A DNA stretch of 15,000 bases from Glandiceps talaboti (taxonomy: Eukaryota > Hemichordata > Enteropneusta > Spengelidae): contig NC_135568.1 of the NCBI RefSeq assembly GCF_964340395.1, positions 18,044,276-18,059,275 on the forward strand. The letters run 5' to 3'. The translations under genes were made by a program, and so were the position numbers. The notes beneath the pieces were generated by a model. That model did no database searches. It saw only the letters and a list, made by a program, of their open reading frames with translations, and was not told where the DNA came from. Every line of letters starts with the position of its first letter. The stretch's first letter is position 1. Below are positions 1-12,900 of the stretch, piece by piece.

Positions 1-141
1 TCTTTGGTATTTACGATGGTGGTCAATGTATGTCAGATGACACTGCATGGTTGACGTATGATCGGAATGGACAATCTACTGACTGTGTGGATGGAAGTAC
101 ATCAACTGCAATTCATGTCTATGCAATCATTCATGATATTG
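1..141 (+). CDS. Exon 1 (partial): GGQC-type extracellular module
   Basis: Reading frame 3 is open from base 3 and ends at a donor (gatattg^gtaaat) in phase 1. The peptide starts FGIYDGGQC and continues with ACxxTYDRNGxSTDC-like spacing (a Trp replaces the Cys-Trp seen in many relatives), ending AIHVYAI. From memory this resembles a module common in invertebrate secreted and adhesive proteins, with the pattern FG..xGGxCxS...A...TYxxxGxSxxC...G...xxVY. Two cysteines are present. The module's first half must lie upstream. The frame is secure because it joins exon 2 without a stop; the domain name is tentative. Confidence 0.75.
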
Positions 142-865
142 GTAAATATATGTGATTATAATATCAGATGTTAACTTAATGTCAGGTTGGTCTAAAGAGC
201 AATGTATCAATGATTATCTGTGACGTCATAAATTAGCATAAACGAAGCGGTAACATACAAATTTTATTAAATCATTTCGTACGTTTGAAATATAAAACTG
301 TGATAGTTGATTCTTTACGTACGATATCAGTAAATATGACGATAAGTCACAGTGTAAATTCAATAACGTAAATTGAAGTAGATACATGCTTGGCTTAAAT
401 TCATTTCATATTCAAGCAAATTTTATCGACCCATGGATACAAGATTAGGTCTATCTACAGCAAATGTTGGTTGATGCATACACAGCTAGAAGGGTTTGTA
501 ATTACACAGTACTATATTGTTTTATCAAATAAGACACATATATATTAAGCAATATTTCAGGAGAAAATGCAATCTTGAAAATAAGCAATTGTTCAAACAA
601 TCAAAGATATAATAGCTTAGACAATCTAATTTCGACTGATTCACTTAGAGATTGACTGAGTGACTGATTAAGTAACTGAGTGAGTGAGTGAGTGAGTGAG
701 TGAGTGAGTGAGTGAGTGAGTGAGTGAGTGAGCGAGTGTGCGAGTGTGCGAGTGAGCGAGTGAGTGAGTGAGTGAGTGAGTGAGTGAGTGTGCGAGTGAG
801 TGAGTGAGTGAGTGAGTGAGTGAGTGAGTGACTGACTGACTGACTGACTGACTGACTGACTGACT

Positions 866-897
<32 letters not shown>

Positions 898-2561
898 GAC
901 TGACTGACTGACTGACTGGATGGATGGATGAATGAATGAATGAATGAATGAATGAATGAATGAATGAATGAATGAATGAATGAATGAATGAATGAATGAA
1001 TGATATGGTTCATGATCTATTCCACCTAGATCCAATGACTAATACGGACTTTGATTGATTTACACATTTCAGATGAAGAACCACCAGTAATTAATTGTTT
1101 TAATATGACAACAAAGACACTACCTGGTCTAGCTATTGGCATGGTAACGGATTATCATATCCACATGCTTGATAATACATCCCCTAAAGAGCATATATCA
1201 ATGATGTGTAACCCTGACAAGTCTACTGAATTCGCCGTAGGACTTAACAATATCAACTGTGTATTCAGTGACTCGACTGGCAACGAGAATACATGTGATT
1301 TCGTAGTACATATAAAAGGTAAAAAATGTAAAAGTATACCCATTTAGTTTGATTTGAATTCATATGCTATTTGAATTCATATCTTATTTATATGCTCCCA
1401 ATGAGTAACAATACATTTGAATTGTAATAAAATATAGTGCGACCCGAGCGATACGTCAACTTCTAAATATATTTCCTGTCTCACCAGACGGTACAAAACA
1501 CACAATATATATCAAGTTTGTTAGGTATACAAAAAGAAGTGTATATAGAATAGCCATGCAAAGCGACAACTGTGACCGTAATACGCTCACTCCTAGGAAG
1601 TACTGCTGCATGTATTATATACTTAAAAGTGTCTATATCTCTTAAGACTTGTGTATGAACAGTACAATATAGACCTGGAGAAATGTACGAAAACACTTAC
1701 AATAGAATAATGTTGACACAACATTCAATATTTCAAAATTATCACAATTCATGATTTACTCTTTTTTTTTAATTTCCGTCAATGGAATAGTACAAAAGTA
1801 ATGCATGAATATGCAATATAACGATCTTTACAAAACGTAATCATGTCCTTCTCTTTACAACATTGCCTCGTTTGTAGACTGACCTTTATTAAACATGAAT
1901 TCATTGTGATGTAGCTGGCTAATTCAAACTATATTTCTCCTGCCTAGACAAGGAAGCGCCTGCACCAGAATGCTACGACATCACTATTTTAGCTGATACC
2001 AACTCCGACTCTGTAATATTATCTTCGTTACCACTGAATGTAACAGACAATGTAGATTTTGAAATTGATATTACTTGCTCACCGAATGCTAACAGCCATT
2101 TCTACAGAGGTTCAACTCCAGTGTCATGCAATTTTACAGACAGTGCTGGCAATTCTGCCAACTGTTCATTCATGGTTACTGTTACAGTACTACTACCACA
2201 AGGTGAGGTTTTATAGTTCTGTAGTTATTCACTACAAACACAACTTGAATCTTAAAGTTTAGTTTCGCATCATAACATTCATATTGTATTCATAACATGG
2301 CATTCATACAGTATTCTTATCATGATATTCATCCGGCTGGGTCTTTAAATTAGGGACACTAATTTTGTTAACCTTTATTCTCAGCAAAACATACGACAAC
2401 GTAACGTACTTGCAATACATAATAGTACGATACACGAATGAGTTGACTGGAAAGATAATTGCACCTTAGTAGTGTGAACGCAGCGCAGACATGATGTGTA
2501 CTGCCAATATATTCCAATAATCGATGTCAAGAATGTACGTTAAATTTATTTAAAATGATAG

Positions 2562-2610
<49 letters not shown>

Positions 2611-4228
2611 GAGAGGGAGAGAGAGAGAGAGGGGGGGGGGGTTAACAACAAGGACATCACTGAAGGCTACAGTGACGTTTACATTTACATTCACACCGTC
2701 CTCTGTGGTCGTATTTACATATTCCATTAACGATACGGTTATTAATCATGACAATACCAAAGATACTCACTGCAATGTTGCATTTAAAATGTGTGTATGT
2801 TTTGATTCTCGAACTGCTGTGGACAGAACGTTCAGCACCACATGTTTTGAACATTTGCCAGAGTTAAAAATAGCTCAGTACACTTTTTGAAGTATTGTCA
2901 ATGGTACTGACTATAACACAAATGTGATATATCTATATCTATACATACGTTTAAAACTTCCAATGGTGCTCAATTCCCCCCCCCCCCCCCACACACACAC
3001 ACATAATATAGTTCAACTATTCGAGGGACTTAAATTGATACTAAGAACGTTGGGGGACCGCTTTTATTGAAATGTAACTTTAAAAGAACGCTTTTACCTG
3101 TGTACCTGACAGATTTCATCGGTGAGTGTCTGGATATTTGGTCCGAAGTAAATAACTTGGGGGACAAGGATCATGATCAGTTGATTTGGAATAATAAACA
3201 CATCTTAGTAGATAGGAAGTCTGTGTTCTATGGCAAATTCCAGGAAGTGGGTTTTTCCTCTGTGTCGGATTTTTTTCATGGCCAATCGTTAGTTCCATGG
3301 CATATATTTGAACAGAAGGGGTTCACTTTAAATCACAAACTGAAATGGATGGGATTGATACATTCTATCCCAGATTTTTTAAAAGCTAAGCAGTTAGGGC
3401 ATTCAACTAACGATATCTATATTAATATTGGAAATGAAAGAATTTTGTTTGAGTCACTTTCAAAGACGGTTCTAAAGAGTAAACTTTTAGAAAATAGAAT
3501 TGTGAAGCCAAACACTGAGGAAACCCTTGAGAAATGTTTAACTTTCACTGGCCTAAATTGGAAAAAGTTGTATGAGCTTAGTTTTAAAGTTTCCAATGAA
3601 AGTAAGTCAAGAGAATTCCAATTCAAGCTTTTACATAATATTCTTTATACAAATCAGCAACTTCATCATTATAATCCAGCAAAGTACCCAAAATTTCTTT
3701 GTGGGATTTGTCAAGAAGAACCAGAAACGTTGGAACACCTTTTTTTTAAATGTAAGGATACTAAGGCCCTGTGGGGCGAAGTTATCAATGTAATGGGTAA
3801 TTCGCTAAGTTTGTCGTCATTTCCGTCTAAGCTATGTATGATTCTTGGTGACCCACAAGAAAGAATGATTATAAATTTTGTTTCTTTAGTTATTCGGAAA
3901 TATATCTATTGGGTAAAATTAAAGGAACAGAAACCATCCTTTAGGGAATTCAATTTATTACTTTGTAACATATATAATATAGAACTATTTAATGCTAGGG
4001 CAAATGATAAAGTAAATTTCCATCAAATGAAGTGGCTACCTTTGCACCAATTTTGTGTAAATACGAACACGTCATTAGTTGAAGTCTAGTTGCTGTTTTT
4101 TGTTTTTTTGTTTTTCCAAAAAATCAAACTCTTTGGATGCAAGTCAAATTTTCTCTAGCCTTTCTTAGTATTCTTTTCGTTCTGTTTTTCCTTGTGTGCT
4201 GTATACTTCTTTGTTTTGTACGTAAATA

Positions 4229-4268
<40 letters not shown>

Positions 4269-4786
4269 AAACCACTTTTAAAAATCGGGAAAAAAACTAT
4301 GGCATTTTCAAGACAAACAAGCAAAATTAATATCACAACTACGACCTCATCAAAACAACAATAATTCACACGTTTTCCTTTTGCTAGTAAATTAACATTG
4401 GTAAACACCACACTAAATAGATACTGACATTGCTATGTCTCATCTTTCTGGAATTGTATTCCACAGACAATGACTACTTCACTGTATACTCTCCAATGGT
4501 TTTATTCGCAACCGTTTATCGTCTCTGTTTTAATTGAATCAATAATAATAAATTCAATTGTTTCTTTTTTCCTCAGCTCCATGCATTTTATACTCACCAC
4601 TAGCTCACATAGGAGAACCAACTATACTGATTGAAAATGGGTGTTCTGTAACGGCTACCTGTCAACCAGGATGGACAATTGAACAAGATTATATCGTTAG
4701 ATGTGAAGATGGGGCATTATCACATGAATTAAGTAGCTGCATTGGTATGATTGTTTTGATGAAACTTATATTTCTTCTTCTGGAGG

Positions 4787-4836
<50 letters not shown>

Positions 4837-7800
4837 TACATACATACATACATACATACATACATACATACATACATACATACATACATACATACATACA
4901 TACATACATACACCTTTTTTATTGTCATTCAAATAAAGAAAGTATACGACACTACATAATACATTTACAGAACCTTACAAAGAAGATGCGACAACGTGAA
5001 GAAGGTTTAGTTATCCATTTATAATTGTATAGGGCTAAACCACCTCATGTGATCCATGTAATAAAACAATTATTTTGGAGAGATCTTTTGGGAACAAGAG
5101 TTCACATTCTAATATTGCATAGGCGAATCATCATATGTTCTTAGAATTCTCTGTGTTGACTTTTTTATTTAGATGTAGACGAATGTATGGAAGGGACACA
5201 TTCCTGTGATTTGGAAAAAAATAGAGAAGTGTGTGTTAATAATATTGGCAACTACACATGTCAATGTATCAATGGCCATATTAGGCAGGAAGGTGATCGG
5301 TGTTTACCTATTGTATATGACGTTATCAAGTACAATGACCCAGAGTGTCAACTTGGTATGTATAATAATAATAATACTCAATGATAAATGACACGGAGTT
5401 TGAAAATACATTTTTGTTTTGTTATATTAGCATTTAAGAATACTAAGAAAACATCATGTTCTGTTTGATTACTAACCTTCTGTACAATAGTGTTCCATGA
5501 CGCCAAGATATAAACTACACCATACAAATAGGGTATGGCTTTAAAGGATTATATTACACTATGATCAGATAATGACCTTGCCAAATGACATGTACATGTT
5601 GGTCATTTCATGAAATTATAGTATAAATTTTCATGCTGTCACTATTATTTTTGTCAGATATGACACAACCTTCTAAGATTACAATTCCCAACTTATGTCA
5701 ATACACTATTGTTCTTATGAACAGAGCATGATACACTTTACTGTGAGGAAGAATGGGATGACATAAATAATGTATCGTGGCCTCGAACCAATGTGAACTG
5801 TCCGACGAAATGGTTTAGATGTCCCATAGGGAAACAAGGTAAGCCTTCGTTTTCAAATTAAGACACACAATTAATCTATATAATAAAGGTATTGCTTAGA
5901 TGATTAGCCTTCACCGATGCAGTAAGAGTTTCGTTTGGACCCCTTAGGTTTAAGTTTCACTACATTTGGCAATATTTTTTATTCAGAAAATAAAGGGAAT
6001 GTAACGAAACGTTGCTAACTTAGGTTTAGGGTTGTTAGTTGGTGTGGTTAGGACAATACACATATTGCCACTTGACACTGTTGAGCGCAATGGGTACACA
6101 AGGAACTCTTCTTAACTGACAATTGATGCATTAGTATATTCACTTTTATACTAAAATTGAGCTTTATCAACATTTTAGAAATCTACCTGATTAGGGACCT
6201 GGTAGGACAATGATTGCTCTGTGAACGTTTTCATTGTATGCACTTACAGAATGAATCGTAATCTTCCAGGGGATTGTGCTCATTATATAGGACCGATGTG
6301 CCTGTATAGGTCTGTGCCAGTGAGTGGTAATTGTACAGTGTTGTGATCGCGACATCCGTTGAGGAATTCATTTCATCAACGTGTCATATTGTTGTATTAT
6401 AAATTGTATACAGAGATAAGTACAGATTATCATTTTCCTAACACATATTGGTGTCGTTAAGAGTTGACGCTACTCCAACAACCCTACGTTAAAATTCATA
6501 GCAAGCTGATATAATTATATTTATATTTATATAGGAAATGATACCTGTAATTGTGTGTTGTCAAAAAAATAAATTATATAATTCCAATTCAGGTGACTTG
6601 AGACGACAGTGTGGAAGCAATGGTCGGTGGGACGATCCAGACACAACGTTTTGTACTAGCGACAGTTTGCAGGAATTAATGGCAAAGGTAAGAAAGAAAA
6701 GAAAAGTCATTCCCTGTTGAGAAAACTATCAACAAAGTTAATCTTATATAAATGTATGTCATGATGACCACTTCGTCCGATACATGGCTCCTAATGTAAT
6801 CAAGCAAATTGCATTTGTCAGGTTCAGCACGCTTGATTGATAATCGATTTGTGTATATGCAAGAACAAACACAGTTCTTTGCTTAGTGAACTGGAACTAA
6901 TATCTTTAATTATAATTAATTTCAGTATATTTACTGAAATTACACCTCCTAAGTAAAGTGTGATATTTTAGATGATGTCATCAAACAATAGCAAGACTTG
7001 ATATGAAATCGTTAGTTTATCAATTGAAAATTTCTACTAACAAAATCGAATCCCAACATTTTTAAAATTTGGGGATCTACTTCTTAGACATGTTTTATTC
7101 TGTGAGTACAATTTTGATTTGATACTATGAACCCAGAGTCTATGAGCATCATTAACAAAATGTCAGAGTCTGAAAATGAACAAATACGAAAATGAATGCT
7201 ACAATAATAGTATTGTTTTTATCAGTCAATATTTCAACTATGTAATATTATTTGAGATATAAGACTTTATGGATATTGTCTGTATTAATTAATCTACAAC
7301 ATGATGGCTGAAATACAGGATAGGTTGCAGACAAAAAATATGCAAACGTGAACTCAAATAAGTTAACATTTATTTATTTATTTCAGGCGAAAAATATTGC
7401 AACTTGTTTTGACGCGAAAGAAGTTATAGTAGAAACAAATAAACTCATCTCAATTGAGAAACTGACCGTAGGGGGCGATCTTCTCAAAGCTGTAGATATT
7501 ATTTCAACTGTCCTTGATAGGAAGCCACTTGATATGCATGCAACTGCTGACCTAAAGGAAGCGTTTTTATTTGTAAGTATTGGTATCTGTACTACACAAA
7601 ATAATTCCCGAGTATCAGTTTTAAATAAATGTATATGTACATGGTCAAAGATTCTTAGGTTTTTACAGTATTATTGTATTTATTAGGTCACATCAATGAT
7701 TAATATTTCACATAGCAGGTCTACAGTCATTCCTTTCAGATTGCTATGTCCTTCCTTGTATTAATGTAATACTCTACATTATAGAAAACAGTTCAAATGA

Positions 7801-7840
7801 TTAATTTAGGGTGGTGTCTTCAACTATAAACTGACAAATA

Positions 7841-7871
<31 letters not shown>

Positions 7872-9610
7872 CATACATACATACATACATACATACATAC
7901 ATACGTACGTACGTACGTACGCACGCACGCACGCACGCATTCACGCACGCACGCACACACACACATACATACACAAACATACATACATACATACATACAT
8001 ACATACATACATACATACATACACATACATACATACATACATACATACATACATACATACATACATACACATACATACATACATACATACATACATACAT
8101 ACATACATACATACATACACATACATACATACATACATACATACATACATACATACACATACATACATACATACATACATACATACATACACATACATAC
8201 ATACATACATACACATACATACATACATACATACATACATACATACATACATACATACATACACATACATACATACATACATACATACACATACATACAC
8301 ATACATACATACATACATACATACATACATACATACATACACATACATACATACATACATACACATACATACATACATACATACATACACATACATACAT
8401 ACATACATACATACATACATACATACATACATACATACATACATACATACATACATACATACATACATACATACATACATACATACATACGTACATCATA
8501 TCAAAACTAACAGAAAAGGTAATAATTATAAGAAGTCATTTGGTATGTGATATATGATCTGATTTTTAGGCCTTTGTGAGGATAGCAGATGATATGCTGG
8601 ATTCACACAATGAACTCCGGTGGCGGAACATTCACAAGGTAATCATATCTATGGCAACTACTATTCTTACATACAGTTTGTATTATATTCAACGGTTCCT
8701 AATTTGAGATCTTTCAAATCAGCAGGTAGTTTTTGATGTTTATATTATAATCATATTACACTGAACTATCATACCAAAGTATTGCCAAGAATATGCCTAA
8801 ATAAATCAAATGTAAATTACTAAACATACAATTATACTACGTGTTTATGACAGGTGGTTATCAAAATCCTGACGAAGATGTTTCGATGCTTAATAATTAA
8901 ACTGTACCCATTTCTCTTTTCTTTTAAGAACAAGGGAGTAAACATGGGATCTGTTACTGTATTTAAATCTCTCGAGAATTTTAGTGTCGGTGTTTCTAGG
9001 TTTGTGACTGAAGAAAGGAGGAACGTGTATTTGTATCACAATAATATAGGTCAGTGTGTCAAGTTTACATTTATTAGTCCTACAGGACAACACATCTGGG
9101 TTGTGGGGTCGACTTGGAATAGGATACAGTAAGACTTATTTTACGTTTAGGCTCTTTGCCAATGGTTGACACGTTACTGTATTCTGTTGAAGCTAGACAA
9201 AATAATTCAAGCAACAATAGAAAACGTGTTAATTGTAAGACTTCAGTCATATTCTTTGAATGTCTCGTTATGCTAGACCGAAGACCACTGCCGGAGTATA
9301 CAATTAATTGAATATCAGTGTATAGAAGTGTTTTGTTTTTAATTTTTCTAACTTGATATCTACAACGGGACGTTTAGTTGGACATGGTACATACAGGTCT
9401 GTTTCGTCACAGTTCTAATAGACGAATAATAAGGTGCGCACGTCCCGTTGTAGATATCAAGTTAGAAAAATTAAAAACAAAACACTAGCTTCTATGGTGT
9501 GATTGTCTGTTACGCATATTTACGAGAAAATGTACCACAATCAATTAAACTTAATTTTTGAATTTTTACTCTTTCTCTCTCCTTTCTTTCTGTCTATACG
9601 TGTCTTTATA

Positions 9611-9659
<49 letters not shown>

Positions 9660-9664
9660 ATGTA

Positions 9665-9715
<51 letters not shown>

Positions 9716-9900
9716 ACGTCCGTCGTTGTCTGTGTGTCTCACTCGTTTCTTTCTCTGTGTCTCTGGCTCCATGCCGTTGTCTGTTGCTATGTTTGTCTTT
9801 ACCTCTATCGTTCTGTGTCTTTCTCCATATCTCCATATCTTTCTCTGTCTGTATTTTTCTGCTGTCTCTATGTCTCTGGTTATTTGTCTGTATAAATATA

Positions 9901-9981
<81 letters not shown>

Positions 9982-12900
9982 CTCTCTCATTCACTAGAGT
10001 ATCAAGCTTATCTGGTGGCGAACGGAAGTCATGAAATGACGTCATTAACATTACGTCATCAACCTACATCGAGACAACGAAGAAGCCTAATCAGAGTTAA
10101 TACCAGTGAAGCTATTTTACCGTTCTCCGTTTTACAGAATAATAACAGTAACTGATTTAAGTATTTCGATAGCATAGTTTGTTGTCTTTTGTTTACATGT
10201 GTGTCAGAAATGGAAAGGTCATGACAATTGATCGTTTTGATTTTGAGACCTTTCGTGTTTTTGTCGTGTCAAATATGGTCATCGTTATTATAATGCAATA
10301 GGAAACTGTCGTTTGTACATTTTTTCTCTTTACCTTAGTATTGTTCGCGCGTGGTGGGGGGGGGGGGTACAGAAATGCTGATATTTATATTTTGTACGTG
10401 ACCTCAGGTTATTGGAACTCTTTGTTGGCAAGCTATATTGTGTAAATACAAAATTATATGCATATTTGAACATAATATTACATGCATAATAGTAATAATA
10501 ATAATAATAAACGATATAATTGGACGTTATTAATATTATGTGTTCAAAATAACAAATATGATTGTCTCAACAGATATTTCAGTAGCCGTGTTATTTGTGT
10601 ATCACAATCCACAAGACATTATGCCAGTTGGAGATGAAAATTACGGGTAAGGTATTTTATGTACATACAGAATTATTGTCGATTATTACCAACATAAATG
10701 TATTGAATGTGGTGTATGTAAACTCATCAATAGTTTATAGGCTATGACCATCTATTCGATCTAAAACAATTGATATGTCTCTAGAGTGTTTGATTTACAG
10801 GCTAAATTTGATTAGGTAATTTACTTCAAACAAACAAACAAACAAACAAACAAACAAACAAACAAACAAAACTAAAAAACTGAACAGAAAACACGAGCAC
10901 ATCGCTCAAAAAACACGTTCAACATAACACAACACAAATCAAGGCAACATAACATCGCAGCATAACATAATAATGTAACATGACAATATAACACAACGCA
11001 ACGCAACGAAACATAACACAACACAACACGACACGACACGACACGACATAGCACAGCACAGTACAACACAACCCAATATTAATATGTTGGTAATAAATTT
11101 AGTATGTGTGGACATGTGAATGTATGTGTTGGATTACTTGACAGGAATGGACTACGGCATTGGGTGAAGTCAGTAACTGCTGTAAAGAAGATAGAGACGG
11201 TAAATTCACTAGTCATATCTGTATTTATGTATACAACGACAGGTATACAACACAATATGGCTGCTATAACTTTACAACTGGCACATACAAAAGTAAGTTT
11301 CGGCCATCGCATCGTTATTGTATATTTTAAATGGTTTTCATCTTAATAATTGTCTTTTGTATTTACAGAAATACATCTAGATAAAATACAATTGAGAAAC
11401 ACTTGTAAGATTTTTATGAAATGCGTGGAGATTTCCTGGTATAATATTGATGTAGCAATGTAAAGTGTGTTTGATGTTTTATGTAGGTGTAACATTTTGA
11501 ACTTTTATGGTTCATGTTTGTCAATTAGGTGTACTTGTTCATATTGACTAATTTTTTTTTTTTTTTACAAATTTGATATCTTCAGATTGGATATGACCCA
11601 CAATGTGTCAAAATGATATATGGTAATCGAAAAAGGTATGTATTGAAATAAGTCAGATTTTTTTTTCGTGTGTTATATACACTACATGTAATCGGTTTTA
11701 TTGAAAAGGTAAAACCTCTATCTGTCTGTCTCTATCTCAACTTATATCTACAACCTGCCTGCCCACCTGTCTGCCTGCTGCCCACCTGTCTGCCTGTCCA
11801 CCTGTCTGCCTGCCCATCTGTCTGTGTACCAACATACCTACCTGTAATTAAACATCTCTATCGACCAATTTATATTTATTCCTATCTTGACAGTTTACTT
11901 TATTGGTCATCTTTCTATAAAGTTTATCTCTTTCAACACGAGTACAGTACAATGCCACATTGATCAATCGAATCCTTGTTAAGTATAACGTTACCGTACT
12001 TATGATTTTATTCTAGTATCTGGGACTCACTTAGCTGTCAGGTAGTTGTATCAGAATCTAATACCGATTTAACAGCATGTCATTGCTCAGGCTCCGGGAA
12101 TTACGGTGTAGTGATGTATTTAGGGGAGGAACCAGTGGTGAGTACAATCAACAATTATCAATTCATATTTCATATTTCAGTCTGGAAGCGATTTCTAAAT
12201 ACAATTATAGAATACAAGAATTTGGCACTTACAAATATAATCTCAAGGGTCACAATTATATTTCTGATTAAATTTCCCAAGGTGCTGAAAGTTTGGGATA
12301 ATTTCACGGCAATGTAAAAAAGAGCAGACTACATCCCTACGAACTGTAGATGTAAATGTCTAGTTGAATATACACTACCATCAGATTTGTACAATATAGA
12401 ATCGTTATAAAAGTTGTACAATGATGCAAGGAATGTAGACAAATTTTGAGGATAGATATATTGATAACACTGATGGTATCGATATGATTAACCTATCAGT
12501 ATGACGAGGTTATATGAGAATGTCAAGTTGACCGACAGGGGGCGCACTTCTATCCTAATTACCAAGTTTGAGCTTCGTACCACCATTATGACGTCCAAGG
12601 GAAACTTTGCATTGTAATTATTCATTTAGAACAATTCTATTTATTACAGCCATTTTATGTTGCTGCTAGGAAGAACATAGCTTATTTAGTGAATGGATTA
12701 TCTATTGGTTTATTTATGTTAACGTTCATACTTATCTGTTTATCAAGGTAACTATTTTTCGGCATGTCAAGTATTAATAAGGTAATGTCTAGTCAAAGTA
12801 ACTAGAATCCACCGCCATACATGGACTGTGCAAAATGTGATGTTATTAGTGAAGAATTATTAAGAATTACGTACTTGCATTAAATGCATTATATAAATTT

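Larger units (their letters stand above)
3045..4260 (+). mobile_element. 5'-truncated L1/Tx1-like non-LTR retrotransposon (LINE)
   Basis: A 1.2-kb insertion inside intron 3, in the same orientation as the receptor gene. It consists of the last ~348 codons of ORF2, a short 3' UTR with T-rich stretches (4090-4230), AATAAA at 4228-4233 and an uninterrupted A30 tail (4231-4260). Direct repeats flank it (3032-3044 and 4258-4270), as expected from target-primed reverse transcription. The 5' truncation falls at the duplication, so reverse transcription stopped early; endonuclease and reverse transcriptase core are absent. Clean duplication, pure A-tail and open frame indicate a recent event. Clade assignment (L1/Tx1 group) is from protein recognition and could be refined by a repeat-library search. 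Confidence 0.93.

Noticed and set aside
601-1035. Antisense reading frames of His-Ser-Leu/Phe-Thr/Ile repeats
   Set aside because: They translate the tetranucleotide array; no codon bias, domain or splice context.
2555-2890. 111-codon frame starting with Arg-Glu repeats
   Set aside because: Begins in the GA tract, contains no domain, and the flanking exons already join in phase without it.
4124-4411. Antisense 95-codon frame with a poly-Phe stretch
   Set aside because: Reads the LINE A-tail backwards and crosses the insertion border.
4558-4959. 133-codon frame including a His-Thr/Tyr-Ile repeat tail
   Set aside because: Only its first part (4577-4744) is an exon; the rest is read-through past a good donor into the CA/CATA array.
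6025-6052. ttaggtttagggttgttag resembling telomere repeats
   Set aside because: Only one or two imperfect units; chance in an intron.
7842-8496. Possible CRISPR-like or satellite array
   Set aside because: Simple 4-bp repeat without spacers, in a eukaryotic intron.
7801-8499. Three antisense frames of Tyr-Val-Cys-Met repeats up to 232 codons
   Set aside because: Direct product of the ACAT array; all frames are open because the repeat lacks stops.
9503-10155. Overlapping Ser/Val/Cys-Leu and Asp-Arg-Gln-Thr frames on both strands
   Set aside because: Caused by TCTG and TA microsatellites in intron 10; the non-repeat tails show no recognisable domain.
11079-11312. Antisense 77-codon frame overlapping exon 12
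   Set aside because: Shadow of the GAIN exon on the opposite strand.
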